Source: Clostridium sp.
Lineage (GTDB): Bacteria > Bacillota > Clostridia > Lachnospirales > Lachnospiraceae
Length of the DNA stretch: 50,724 nt
Direction of reading: 5' to 3'
Assembly: GCA_023663815.1 (NCBI GenBank)
Contig: JAMPGS010000004.1
Span: 1-50,724, forward strand
Below, piece by piece: positions 15,863 to 24,409 of the stretch. The position numbers and the translations under genes were made by a program. Under the pieces are notes generated by a model. It saw only the letters and a program-made list of their open reading frames with translations. It did not search any database and was not told the DNA's origin. The stretch's first letter is position 1; every line of letters starts with the position of its first letter.

Positions 15863-17227
15863 ATGGCAAAGATAGTGTTGTTGGGGGCAGGAAGTACATC
15901 CTTTTCTATAGAATTACTGAAGGATATTTCTACGTTACCGTCTCTGGAGGGGAGCGTGCTGTCGTTAGTAGATATCGACGAACATCGGCTTCACATGGCG
16001 GAATCACTTGTAACGCGGTACTGCAAAGAATCCAATATGAAGCTGGAGGTTCATTCCTACACGGATAGGCGCGATGCCTTAAAGGGAGCGGAATATGTTA
16101 TCTGCGCGGTAAAAATAGGAGGATACGGCCCGCTGGAAAAGGAAAGGGAAATTGCGGAGCAGAGAGGCTTCTACCGCGGAATCGGCGACAGGGTGTCCTG
16201 CTATTATGGAGGAATCGGCGCTTATCACCAGATACATTTTCTTGAGGCGGTTGCAAAGGATATGGAGGAATTATGCCCCGACGCATGGCTGGTGCAGACG
16301 GCAAATCCCGTTTTCGAGGGAACTAATTACGTGACAAAGCATTATGGAATTAAGGCGGTGGGCGTGTGCCACGGACATAACGCCTATAAAGAAATCGTCG
16401 AGGAGCTTGGGCTGGACTTAAAGGACGTAAACGCCGAGGTGGTGGGCTTCAATCACTGCGTGTGGCTGACAAAGTTTATGTACAAGGGCAAAAACGCTTA
16501 TCCCCTGCTTGACAAGTGGATTGAGGAAAAGGCGGAGGAATACTGGAAGAGCGACAAGTATATGGACCCCAATCGGGTATTTTCCAAGGACCAGCTTTCG
16601 CCGGGAGCAATTGAGGCATACAGGCTATACGGCGTGATGCCTATCGGGGACGGCGTGCGTTCCGCGACGCCATGGTGGACCCATACGGATTTTGACACAA
16701 AGTGCAAGTGGTATGGAAAGAACGGCGGTTTTGATTCAGAGATAGGCTGGAAGAGCTATCTGGATTCAAAGGTGGATATTCAGGAGCGGTTAAATGAAAT
16801 TGTGGAATCGGGCAAATCGGTGATGGAAGAATACCGTCCGTCGGAGACCACGGAGCAGCATATTCCTTTCATTGATTCCATGGCAAATGGAAATGAAAGA
16901 CTTTTAACCTTGAATGTTCCCAACCGCGGAGCCATCGAAGGGCTTCCCGATGATATACTGGTGGAAATTCCGGTTTTGTGCAACGCTACCGGAATCCACA
17001 ACGTAAAAATTGGAAAGCTTCCTTATAAGGTGATGAATCATGTGATTCTTCCAAGGCTTGCAAGGGCGCAAAGTATTATGGACGCCTATGAAAACCACGA
17101 CAGGGAAATGCTGGTGCTGATGCTGTGCGAGGACCACAGGACAAAATCCTACGAGCAGGCAAAAGAGCTGGTGGACGAGCTTTTAGCGCAGCCATGGAAT
17201 AAAGAGGCGGCGGCACATTACTTATGA
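15863..17227 (+). CDS. GH4 glycosidase, CHG-type (candidate alpha-uronidase)
   Basis: A 454-residue family 4 glycosidase, using NAD and a divalent metal by a redox-elimination mechanism. The start at 15863 follows AAAGGAG. The Rossmann motif is IVLLGAGSTSF; the metal-binding Cys is in VCHGH (C169) and the His in GFNH (H198). N148 in TANPV and the RGIGDR loop are conserved. A CHG-type motif at the metal Cys is, as far as I recall, associated with alpha-glucuronidase or alpha-galacturonidase subgroups rather than the phosphoglucosidase groups (which lack this His). That fits the GH88/105 neighbours but is inference. It is the first gene of operon B, divergent from DeoR. Confidence 0.82.
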   Translation: MAKIVLLGAGSTSFSIELLKDISTLPSLEGSVLSLVDIDEHRLHMAESLVTRYCKESNMKLEVHSYTDRRDALKGAEYVICAVKIGGYGPLEKEREIAEQRGFYRGIGDRVSCYYGGIGAYHQIHFLEAVAKDMEELCPDAWLVQTANPVFEGTNYVTKHYGIKAVGVCHGHNAYKEIVEELGLDLKDVNAEVVGFNHCVWLTKFMYKGKNAYPLLDKWIEEKAEEYWKSDKYMDPNRVFSKDQLSPGAIEAYRLYGVMPIGDGVRSATPWWTHTDFDTKCKWYGKNGGFDSEIGWKSYLDSKVDIQERLNEIVESGKSVMEEYRPSETTEQHIPFIDSMANGNERLLTLNVPNRGAIEGLPDDILVEIPVLCNATGIHNVKIGKLPYKVMNHVILPRLARAQSIMDAYENHDREMLVLMLCEDHRTKSYEQAKELVDELLAQPWNKEAAAHYL

Positions 17228-17273
17228 TGCTGTGGATGCACTACTTATGATATTGTGGGCGCATTACGTATAA
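17213..17273 (+). repeat. Reiterated stop-codon region of the GH4 gene
   Basis: The last codons and stop, GCACATTACTTATGA (17213-17227), recur as GCACTACTTATGA (17238-17250) and GCATTACGTATAA (17261-17273), separated by TGTGGAT/TGTGGGC. The period is 23-25 bp. Confidence 0.7.
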
Positions 17274-17284
17274 TGCAGATTGAC

Positions 17285-17322
17285 AAAAGAGGATGTCCCG
17301 TACAAAGAGGCATCCTTCTTTT
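17285..17322 (+). terminator. Terminator-like hairpin inside operon B
   Basis: AAAAGAGGATG (17285-17295) pairs with CATCCTTCTTTT (17311-17322) with one bulged base. The 3' arm supplies a short T-rich run. It may reduce expression of the kinase relative to GH4. Confidence 0.5.
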
Positions 17323-17367
17323 GCACTATCATTGCGGCAAAGCGCATTTTGATACGGAGGTGAAGCG

Positions 17368-18924
17368 GTGAAATATATTATAGGAGTTGACATTGGAACG
17401 CAGGGCACGAAAGCGGCGCTGTATGATGAAAATATGACGCTGATTGGCACGGCTTTTTATGAATCCAATTTGATTATGCCCGATTCAGGCGGCATATGGC
17501 AGGAGGCCGACGAGATTTACGAATCTGTGTTTACGAGCATCCGGCGGCTTGTGGAGGAGGCCGGAGTGCCTGCGGGAGCCGTTGAGGGGATTGGGATAGA
17601 TTCCCAGATGGCGGGAATTATGGGAGTTGACGAGCAGGGAGAGGCGGTCACCTACTATGATTCATGGCTGGATAGCCGATGCGGGAAATATGTAAGCCTT
17701 ATGGAAGCGCAGGCAGGGGAAAAGGTTACGCAGATTACGGGAAGTCCTGTTTCTATTGCCCATGGACCTAAAATACTTTGGTGGAAAAACGAGCATCCGG
17801 AAATATACAAAAAAATATGCAAATTTGTTCAGCCTCACGCCTATGTGGCGGGGAAGCTGGCGGGCATAAAAGGCGGGGACGCTTACGTGGATTATACTTG
17901 CCTCCAGTATTCCGGCTTTGGCGATAACAAAGCGAAAAAATGGTCGGAGGAGCTTTTGGATATTTTTGATGTGGAGGAGGCGAAAATGCCGCGGATTGTC
18001 CCGCCCTTTGAGATTGTGGGAAAGCTTAAAAAGGAAGCGGCCGGGCTTTGCGGGCTGCGGGAGGGAACGCCGATAGCGGCGGGAGCGGGAGATACCTCGG
18101 CTTCCATATTCGGCGCGGGACTTTTTGAGACGGGCACAATTTTGGACTGCGCGGGAACCGCTTCGGTTGTGTGCAGCGCGGTGAACGAATACAAGCCGGA
18201 CCTTGCAAACAGAACAATGATGATGATGCGCTCGCCGGTGGACGGGGTGTGGTATCCTCTAGCTTATATTAACGGCGGAGGCCTGTGCGTTAGGTGGCTG
18301 CGCAATCTTTTTCCGGGGGCAGCCTATGAGGAATTGGAGGCCGAGGCCGAAAAAGTGGAGCCGGGCAGCGACGGATTGATATTTATTCCCCATTTTGAGG
18401 GAAGGGTTCTCCCCAACAATCCCAATGTGCGGGGAAGCTTTACGGGCTTAAACTGGCGTCATCAAAGAGGGCATATGTACCGCGCGGTGATGGAAGGGAT
18501 TGCCTATGAATATCATTATTATCAAAAAATATTAAAGCAGCTGTACCCTCTACATTCTTTCCAAAAGGTTTGGGCTACCGGCGGCGGGGCCAAGTCAAAG
18601 CTGTTCTTGAAGATTAAGGCGGAAGTCTTAAACGCGGAAATTTCTTCCTTTGAGATGGAGGACACGGCGCTCACCGGGGTTGCGGTAATAGCCGGGACGG
18701 GAATTGGAATGATAGACGATTACAAGAAAATCATTGAAAAGAATCGGAAGCTGCGCTGGCAGTACGCGGCGGGAGAAGAAGAAAGGACGGGTTCAGTAAA
18801 TTCAATGAATTCATTGGATTCAGAGAATTCCCCAAAATCAAAGAATTCAAAAAATTATGAAAAAATGGCGGAGAAATATCTAAAGGTAATAGACTGTCTT
18901 GCGCCGATTTATAAAGAAGGCTGA
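17368..18924 (+). CDS. FGGY-family carbohydrate kinase (xylulokinase-like) 1
   Basis: A 518-residue FGGY kinase starting with GTG at 17368 after GGAGGTG. The ATP phosphate loop is DIGTQGTKAALYD, with GIDSQMAG for sugar contact, then GAGDTSASIFG and the C-terminal ATGGGAKSKLF motif. It phosphorylates a ketose or polyol in the cytoplasm. Related members act on xylulose, ribulose or erythritol, and the true substrate is open. Just before the last helix is an Asn/Ser-rich insert (nt 18791-18860) of repeated NS dipeptides, derived from short tandem AATTCA repeats. It lies within operon B, under likely DeoR control. Confidence 0.85.
   Translation: MKYIIGVDIGTQGTKAALYDENMTLIGTAFYESNLIMPDSGGIWQEADEIYESVFTSIRRLVEEAGVPAGAVEGIGIDSQMAGIMGVDEQGEAVTYYDSWLDSRCGKYVSLMEAQAGEKVTQITGSPVSIAHGPKILWWKNEHPEIYKKICKFVQPHAYVAGKLAGIKGGDAYVDYTCLQYSGFGDNKAKKWSEELLDIFDVEEAKMPRIVPPFEIVGKLKKEAAGLCGLREGTPIAAGAGDTSASIFGAGLFETGTILDCAGTASVVCSAVNEYKPDLANRTMMMMRSPVDGVWYPLAYINGGGLCVRWLRNLFPGAAYEELEAEAEKVEPGSDGLIFIPHFEGRVLPNNPNVRGSFTGLNWRHQRGHMYRAVMEGIAYEYHYYQKILKQLYPLHSFQKVWATGGGAKSKLFLKIKAEVLNAEISSFEMEDTALTGVAVIAGTGIGMIDDYKKIIEKNRKLRWQYAAGEEERTGSVNSMNSLDSENSPKSKNSKNYEKMAEKYLKVIDCLAPIYKEG
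18791..18860 (+). repeat. In-frame AATTCA-type microsatellite in kinase C-terminus
   Basis: Imperfect repeats of AATTCA with 9-15 nt spacing encode NSMNSLDSENSPKSKNSKN. They keep frame and separate the kinase core from its last helix. Confidence 0.6.
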
Positions 18925-19078
18925 AGATAAAAGCCGTAAAGTAAAAGTCGTGAGATAAAAGCCGTAAAGCAAAAGTCGTGAGATAAAAGCCGTAAAACGA
19001 AAGTTGTAAGATAAAAGTCAAAAAGCAAAAGTTGTAAAGTGAAAGTTGAAAAACAAAAATCAAAAACAAAAGTCGCGA
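18925..19078 (+). repeat. 28-bp tandem array after the kinase stop codon
   Basis: The 28-bp unit starting AGATAAAAGCCGTAA recurs at exactly 18925, 18953, 18981 and 19009, then decays into 13-14 bp half-units of the form AAGCAAAAGTTGT up to 19078. It begins on the base after the TGA stop and ends 23 bp before the next gene. Confidence 0.85.
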
Positions 19079-19101
19079 AAGCAGAAGGAAGGAAAGGAAA
19101 A

Positions 19102-20112
19102 ATGATAGGCGTTTGTTTAATTGGAGCGGGCCGGGCGGGCATGATACATGCCAGAAATTTTGCATCAAGGGTGCCCGGCGCGAAAATGACGGCCGTTGCG
19201 GATACCGTTATGGAGATGGCAAAAACGGCGGCGGAGGAATTGAAGATAGATTATTATACCACGGATTACAGGGAAGCCCTAAAAAGGGATGACGTGGACG
19301 CCGTGATTGTGGTTACTCCGACAAAGTATCATATCGACGTGGTTTTGGAGGCGGCAAAGGCCGGGAAGCATATTTTTTGCGAAAAGCCTATGGCGATGAA
19401 CAAGGAAGAATGTGAGAAAATGATAGAGGCCGCCAAGGAAAATCATGTAAAGCTGCAGATTGGCTTTATGCGGCGTTTTGATGAAAATTTCCGCAGGGCA
19501 AAGCAGCTTATCGACGAGGGGGAAATCGGTAATGTGGTGACGGTAAAATCCCTCACCCACGGGCCCAGCACGCCGAGGGAGTGGATGTACGATATTGAAA
19601 AAAGCAACGGCCCTCTTGCGGAGGTGAACAGTCACGACATCGATACGGCGCGCTGGCTGACAGGCGGCGAGGCGGATTATCTGTACGCCATGGCCGGGAA
19701 TTTCCGCTGCGAGGAGGCGAGAGAAAAATATCCTGATTTTTACGACACTGTGATGATGAATATTCGTATGGACAACGGATGCATTGTCAATATTGACGGC
19801 GCGCAGGGGGTAGAGTACGGATACGACGCAAGGGTTGACATTGTGGGAACCCATGGAATTATCCAAATTGGCGATTTAAAGCAGGGCACCACGCTGGCCT
19901 ACACAAAGAACGGTATGCGGGGAGATGTGGTAAAAAGCTGGATGAATTTGTTTTCGGAAGCGTATCTAAACGAGGATATCAGCTTTATCCGCTGTATTTT
20001 GGAGGATAAAGAGCCGGAGGTAACAGGCTGGGACGGAATGAAAGCGGTTGAGATTGTGAAGGCCGGGAATGAATCTATCCGCACCGGCGAAATAGTCAAA
20101 CTGCAAAGATAA
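19102..20112 (+). CDS. Gfo/Idh/MocA dehydrogenase, inositol-dehydrogenase-like
   Basis: A 336-residue NAD(P)-dependent oxidoreductase. The start at 19102 follows GGAAAGG; an upstream in-frame ATG at 19039 lies in the repeat array. The N-terminal Rossmann motif is LIGAGRAGMIHARNF, with FCEKPMA carrying the catalytic Lys near residue 97. NSHDIDTARWL supplies the Asp/His of the active site. The length and the HDIDTARWL segment resemble myo- or scyllo-inositol 2-dehydrogenases. In this locus it may oxidise a sugar or polyol, possibly forming a keto-glycoside. It is part of operon B. Confidence 0.82.
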   Translation: MIGVCLIGAGRAGMIHARNFASRVPGAKMTAVADTVMEMAKTAAEELKIDYYTTDYREALKRDDVDAVIVVTPTKYHIDVVLEAAKAGKHIFCEKPMAMNKEECEKMIEAAKENHVKLQIGFMRRFDENFRRAKQLIDEGEIGNVVTVKSLTHGPSTPREWMYDIEKSNGPLAEVNSHDIDTARWLTGGEADYLYAMAGNFRCEEAREKYPDFYDTVMMNIRMDNGCIVNIDGAQGVEYGYDARVDIVGTHGIIQIGDLKQGTTLAYTKNGMRGDVVKSWMNLFSEAYLNEDISFIRCILEDKEPEVTGWDGMKAVEIVKAGNESIRTGEIVKLQR

Positions 20113-20198
20113 AAAGCAGTATCTACTTGGAAGTATTTGGCGGCCTACAGAAAGATTTATGGGCCTACGGAAAGATTTGCGGACATACAGAAAAATTT
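20101..20198 (+). repeat. 20-bp tandem array seeded at a stop codon
   Basis: The gene end CTGCAAAGATAA (20101-20112) resembles the units CCTACAGAAAGATTT (20144), CCTACGGAAAGATTT (20164) and CATACAGAAAAATTT (20184), which have a 20-bp period. Confidence 0.6.
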
Positions 20199-20255
20199 GC
20201 AGATATAGGACGGCGAAAGTCTATTTAGAGGATTTAAAAAGTAAGGAGTGATAAG

Positions 20256-21299
20256 ATGAGAGCAGCGCGGATGTACGGGGCGGGCGATATACGGCTGGAG
20301 GAATGTGCTAAACCGGAAATCGGCCCCGGCGAGATATTGCTGAAGGTAAAGGCGGCGGCAATTTGCGGCACGGATTTGCGGATGATTCAAAACGGGGTCA
20401 GCCATATCGATAGGGAGCATCCCAGAATTCTTGGACATGAGATAAGCGGAGTGATTGAAAGGACGGGCGAAAGAGTTGCCGGATACAGCGAGGGAATGCA
20501 CATCTGCCTTGCGCCCAATATGGGATGCGGGATATGCGACCACTGCGTGGACGGAGATACCCATTTATGCGGCGATTATCAGGCCTTCGGCATCAACATC
20601 GACGGCGGCTTTGCGGAGTATGTGAGGATTCCCGCCGAGGCCGTGAGGCAGGGGAATTTGATGGTAATCGATGAAAAAGTAGATTTTGGGGAAGCGGCGC
20701 TGCTTGAACCGGCCTCCTGCGTGATGAACGGGCAAAGCAGGGTGGGGATTCATTTAAACGATACGGTGCTGGTAGTGGGCGCGGGCCCTATTGGGCTGAT
20801 GCACGCGCTGCTTGCAAAGGCCTGCGGAGCGGCAAAGGTGTATATGCGGGATTTGTCGGAAGAGCGGCTAAAACAGTGCGCGGAAGTCGATAAGGATTTT
20901 ATCCCTCTGTATGGACAGAATTTAAAGGAACAGATTTTTGACCTTACGAATGGCAGGGGAGTAAACGTCTGCATTGTGGCTTGTCCGTCGGGACAGGCGC
21001 AGGCGGAGTCCTTAGAGCTTATGGCGATGAACGGGAGGATTTTGTTTTTCGGCGGACTGCCCCAGGAAAAGGATATCGTATCCCTTCCAAGCAATTTGAT
21101 TCACTATAGGCAGCTAATGATTTGCGGTTCTACAAGGGCCAACATCAGCCAATACAGAAGTATCGCCAAGATGGTGGAGAACGGGCATCTTGACCTGAAA
21201 AAAATTATTTCCCGCCGGTATCCTTTGGAGGAGATAGAGGAAGCAATCGCCTATGCCAAGAGCGCGAAGGGGCTTAAGACAGTGATTCAATTTGAATGA
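20256..21299 (+). CDS. Zinc MDR dehydrogenase (sorbitol/threonine dehydrogenase type)
   Basis: A 347-residue zinc-dependent medium-chain dehydrogenase. The catalytic zinc Cys is in AAAICGTDL and the His-Glu in LGHEI. The structural zinc Cys cluster GCGICDHCVDGDTHLC is complete. The coenzyme loop is VGAGPIGLMHALLA. Such enzymes interconvert polyols and ketoses or oxidise 3-hydroxyl groups of sugars. An AAGGAG ribosome site precedes the ATG. It follows the Gfo/Idh gene in operon B. Substrate not predictable. Confidence 0.82.
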   Translation: MRAARMYGAGDIRLEECAKPEIGPGEILLKVKAAAICGTDLRMIQNGVSHIDREHPRILGHEISGVIERTGERVAGYSEGMHICLAPNMGCGICDHCVDGDTHLCGDYQAFGINIDGGFAEYVRIPAEAVRQGNLMVIDEKVDFGEAALLEPASCVMNGQSRVGIHLNDTVLVVGAGPIGLMHALLAKACGAAKVYMRDLSEERLKQCAEVDKDFIPLYGQNLKEQIFDLTNGRGVNVCIVACPSGQAQAESLELMAMNGRILFFGGLPQEKDIVSLPSNLIHYRQLMICGSTRANISQYRSIAKMVENGHLDLKKIISRRYPLEEIEEAIAYAKSAKGLKTVIQFE

Positions 21300-21341
21300 G
21301 CGGAGAACATAAAGGAAGAGTGGAAGATAAATCTTTCACGG

Positions 21342-21374
21342 GGAGTTTGTGTCTGCGCTGCCTCCACAAACTCC
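21342..21374 (+). promoter_or_regulatory. Intercistronic stem-loop
   Basis: GGAGTTTGTG (21342-21351) pairs perfectly with CACAAACTCC (21365-21374) around a 13-nt loop. No T-tract follows, so it is more likely an mRNA stability or processing element than a terminator. Confidence 0.5.
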
Positions 21375-21378
21375 TCAA

Positions 21379-21434
21379 GCATTTATGCTTGTGCATTTAT
21401 GCTTGTGCATTTATGCTTGTGCATTTATGCTTGT
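21379..21434 (+). repeat. Four perfect 14-bp tandem repeats
   Basis: GCATTTATGCTTGT is repeated four times without error (21379, 21393, 21407, 21421). Each unit holds the palindrome GCATTTATGC. The array lies in the leader of the next gene, about 30 bp before its start. A perfect array implies recent or ongoing copy-number change. Confidence 0.95.
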
Positions 21435-21464
21435 GAAAAAAGCAGCGCAGAAATGGGGAAAAAT

Positions 21465-22454
21465 ATGAGACAAATAGTAATGTGCGGGCCCAGAAAAAGT
21501 AAAGTGATTGAAGTGGAGATTCCCAAGATAAATGAAAATCAGCTTTTGGTGAAAGTATTGTATACGGGAATGTGTCATTCCGAGCTGTACCCGTGGGCCC
21601 ATGCGGAGGCGGGCGACGTTTTGGGCCATGAGACAATGGGCGTTGTGGAAGAGGTTGGAAGCAATGTAGAGGGATTCCAAAAAGGAGACAGGGTGACGGG
21701 CCTTGGGGGAGGGGGATATAAAGAATATATCGTCATGGAGCCTGGCAAGGCGGTTCATGTTCCCGACAATTTGGAGGATACGGACGCCATAGCCGAGCCG
21801 TTGGCGTGCCTTTTAAGCACGGCGGTAAAAATGACCCCGGCGATGCCGGGTGATGCCATAGCCGTTGTGGGAACCGGATATATGGGCCTTGGAATGATTG
21901 CTTTGTTTAAGGCCATGGGCTACGGGGATATTGTTGCGGTGGATATCAGGGAAGAGGCCAGAGAAAATGCTAAAAAATTTGGAGCTACAGAGGTGTATGC
22001 GCCGGAAGAGCTTCCCACTTTTTATAAATTGGGCTGGGATAACATAGGGAAGCCGGACCTTACAAGGGACGGGCACAAGACGGATATATTCCACATAGGC
22101 TTTCAAAATGTTATGGAATTTGCCGGAACGGAGAGCGGCCTTAGGCTGGCGGGCGATATGGTGTGCGCCCACGGGCGGCTGGGAATCGGCGGATATCACA
22201 ACGACGGATTGAGAAATATTGATTATAAGCTGTGGAATTTCAAGGCGATAAGCTCTATTAACTGCCATGAACGCAGGATTGAGTACGAGGCCGAGCTGTG
22301 CGAGAGGTGTATGCTGCTGTTGTCGAAGGGAATTTGGAAATTTACGGGAGTGACTAACCGCATTTATGAGATGGAAGAATTTGACAAGGCAAACGAGGAT
22401 ATGGAGCAGCACAAGCATGGGTTTATCAAAGGGGCGGTGCGCTGTTTTTCATGA
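21465..22454 (+). CDS. Zinc MDR dehydrogenase lacking the structural zinc site
   Basis: A 329-residue medium-chain dehydrogenase. The start is uncertain. ATG at 21465 has GGGG 6 bp upstream; ATG at 21453 is possible; a frame opening at 21399 arises only from the 14-bp repeats. Catalytic zinc residues are visible (TGMCHSELY, LGHETMG), but the four-Cys structural loop is replaced by TGLGGGGYKEY. The coenzyme motif is VGTGYMGLGMIAL. The middle segment FAGTESGLRLAGDMVCAHGRLGIGGYH is typical of sugar-type members. It is the last gene of operon B. Likely a polyol or sugar dehydrogenase; substrate unknown. Confidence 0.75.
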   Translation: MRQIVMCGPRKSKVIEVEIPKINENQLLVKVLYTGMCHSELYPWAHAEAGDVLGHETMGVVEEVGSNVEGFQKGDRVTGLGGGGYKEYIVMEPGKAVHVPDNLEDTDAIAEPLACLLSTAVKMTPAMPGDAIAVVGTGYMGLGMIALFKAMGYGDIVAVDIREEARENAKKFGATEVYAPEELPTFYKLGWDNIGKPDLTRDGHKTDIFHIGFQNVMEFAGTESGLRLAGDMVCAHGRLGIGGYHNDGLRNIDYKLWNFKAISSINCHERRIEYEAELCERCMLLLSKGIWKFTGVTNRIYEMEEFDKANEDMEQHKHGFIKGAVRCFS

Positions 22455-22855
22455 CAAAGCTATGGGGCAAAAAGCAGATTGCCGGTAAATATTATTTAAG
22501 CAAATGGAAAATATATGATTTTGCATAAAAATTCAGGCAAAATATAACCCCATTATATTTTTTTTATAATCTATTATAATTATATTTTAAGGTTTTTTGT
22601 CAAAATGTATTGATTTTTATTTGTAGGTTTGATATATTATAATACTATAATGACAATATTAATATGTAAATATACTATGTTGCAATGTAATGACATAGCG
22701 AAATAGAAAGGAGGCAAAAAGTTATACATAATATATCTCATATTAATAAACGTTGTTAGCAGATATGATTCTGTAGCAATATAAAATGGTTTACTATTTT
22801 ATATTTATCAAGGGCAGGATTTATTACGAAAAGAGACAAACTAGGAGGTTTGAGT
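22455..22855 (+). promoter_or_regulatory. Control region of operon C with operator site 3
   Basis: This AT-rich 401-bp spacer has no gene. TATACT (22671-22676) could be a -10 box with ATGACA (22650-22655) as a weak -35. ATGTAATGACAT (22685-22696) is the third copy of the palindrome at 7955 and 31512, again just after the -10 box. CTATGT...ACATAG (from 22675) adds a wider inverted repeat. An AAAGGAGG at 22708 has no start codon at the right distance and may be a remnant. The long leader (about 160 nt) shows no known riboswitch pattern to me. Confidence 0.5.
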
Positions 22856-24322
22856 ATGAAGAGAAAATGGGTCAGTAAATTAATTGCTTTATCCATGACG
22901 GCGGTTATAGCCGGAAGCATGATTGGCTGCGGCGGCGGTAGCAGCGACAGCAGCACGGCGCCGGCAGCGGAAGATTCCGCGGGAAGCGGGGAGAGCGATG
23001 CGGCAGCCGACGATGCAGCGGCGGCCGATACGGCGGAAGCGCCGGCAGCCGAGGGCAGCTCCGCCAGCGGTGATGCGGTTACCATCGTGTATAATACAAA
23101 TAACGGCGATATGACAAAGTGGGTAATAGACGGCTATGACGGCGAGATAAACTGGGTAGGATACGCGGAGAACGAGCTGGACAATAAGATTCTCCTTGAA
23201 ATGACCACCGGCGCAAAGACCTTTGATATGGCTATCACGCAGGCGTCCGGCGCAAAGATGTTTGGTTCCTTGGGTCTTTTGGAGCCCCTTGAGCCGTTGG
23301 ATGATATGGATGATATCTTCCAAGGAAACGTAGAGCAGCACAGCCTTGGCGACGACCTTTACGGATATCCGCTTACAGGCGATGCGATGATTATGTACAT
23401 CAACACAGAGATGTGGGAAGCGGCAGGATACACAGAGGCCGACGTTCCGAAAACGCTGGAAGAGTACGGTGAGAAAGCGCTTCACTTGACGATGGACTCC
23501 GCAGGAGTGCGCGGCGACGAGGCAGGCTTCAATAAAGACGATGTGGTACAGTGGGGTACAATGTACATGGGCGGCTCCGTTGTAGGTAATCCTTGGGAGT
23601 TGGCGACCCTTTCTTATGGCAATGGCGCAAAGTATATCCTGAAAGATTATGAAAACAATACCTGCGAAGTAGTCTGCAATTCTCCTGAAATGGTTGGAAC
23701 GCTTCAGTTTATCAAGGATTTAGCTGACGCGGGCGCGATGCCTGAAGGTTATGTAGGCTATGATTATAACGAGGTTGACGCTCAGTGGATTAGCGGAAAA
23801 ATCGGTATGTTTATCAACTGGCCGTATCTGTTAGACCGCTGCGTGGGAACGGCAGTAGAAGGAAAAGTAAAGGTTTACGGTCTGCCTGTAGGTTCAGCGG
23901 GTAAGAGCGAGTCTTGTCTGGGCGGCTGGTCTGTAAACGTGTTTAAGGATGCTCCTCACAAGGAGGAAGCTCTTAAGGTAGCGAAAGCCCTTGCAAATGC
24001 GGAATCCAATTACAATTATTGTACTCTGCAGGGTTCCTCCACTGCAAGAGAATCCGTTATTGAAAGACAGAACGAAACATACAAAGCAGAGGGACAGGAT
24101 ATCCTTCTTGAAGTAAATGCAGCGTACCTTGAATCTATCTCTACTGGTGCAGAAATGGATTTGGCTCAGACCAATGCGGCGGCAAACGACTGCCAGCAGA
24201 CAGCGGCTCAGTATATTAACATGGCCCTTACCGGACAGCTTTCCTGTCAGGAAGCAATGGATCAGCTTAAAGCTGAATTGGAAACCATTTTGGCCGACAA
24301 TGATTATATGCAGGGCAACTAA
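22856..24322 (+). CDS. ABC sugar importer 2, solute-binding lipoprotein
   Basis: A 488-residue family 1 solute-binding protein. The ATG at 22856 is 7 bp after AGGAGG; a TTG at 22850 is too close to it. The lipobox is MIGC (C25), followed by a Ser/Ala/Asp/Glu-rich linker to about residue 70. The mature domain starts VTIVYNTNNGD and contains a YGYPLTGDAMIMYINTEMW segment typical of family 1 proteins. It is tethered outside the cell membrane and supplies permeases at 24410 and 25332. Its ligand probably differs from that of importer 1, as the two binding proteins are only distantly alike. Confidence 0.88.
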   Translation: MKRKWVSKLIALSMTAVIAGSMIGCGGGSSDSSTAPAAEDSAGSGESDAAADDAAAADTAEAPAAEGSSASGDAVTIVYNTNNGDMTKWVIDGYDGEINWVGYAENELDNKILLEMTTGAKTFDMAITQASGAKMFGSLGLLEPLEPLDDMDDIFQGNVEQHSLGDDLYGYPLTGDAMIMYINTEMWEAAGYTEADVPKTLEEYGEKALHLTMDSAGVRGDEAGFNKDDVVQWGTMYMGGSVVGNPWELATLSYGNGAKYILKDYENNTCEVVCNSPEMVGTLQFIKDLADAGAMPEGYVGYDYNEVDAQWISGKIGMFINWPYLLDRCVGTAVEGKVKVYGLPVGSAGKSESCLGGWSVNVFKDAPHKEEALKVAKALANAESNYNYCTLQGSSTARESVIERQNETYKAEGQDILLEVNAAYLESISTGAEMDLAQTNAAANDCQQTAAQYINMALTGQLSCQEAMDQLKAELETILADNDYMQGN

Positions 24323-24352
24323 TAAGCATATATAGAAGTAGAAGCAGCAAAT

Positions 24353-24377
24353 GGGGCAGAGTTTTCACCTCTGCCCC
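24353..24377 (+). promoter_or_regulatory. Hairpin between binding protein and permeases of importer 2
   Basis: GGGGCAGAG (24353-24361) pairs perfectly with CTCTGCCCC (24369-24377). There is no T-tract. It occupies the same place as the hairpin at 10435-10484 in importer 1 and probably protects or limits the upstream message. Confidence 0.65.
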
Positions 24378-24409
24378 TTACTGATAAGATAGGAAAATGG
24401 TGAGGAATA

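Noticed and set aside
21379..21434. Possible CRISPR array
   Set aside because: The 14-bp units are contiguous without spacers and no cas gene is near.
22704..22790. A leader peptide after the AAAGGAGG at about 22708
   Set aside because: No start codon lies at ribosome-site distance, and the nearest ATG (about 22765) is followed by a stop after two codons.
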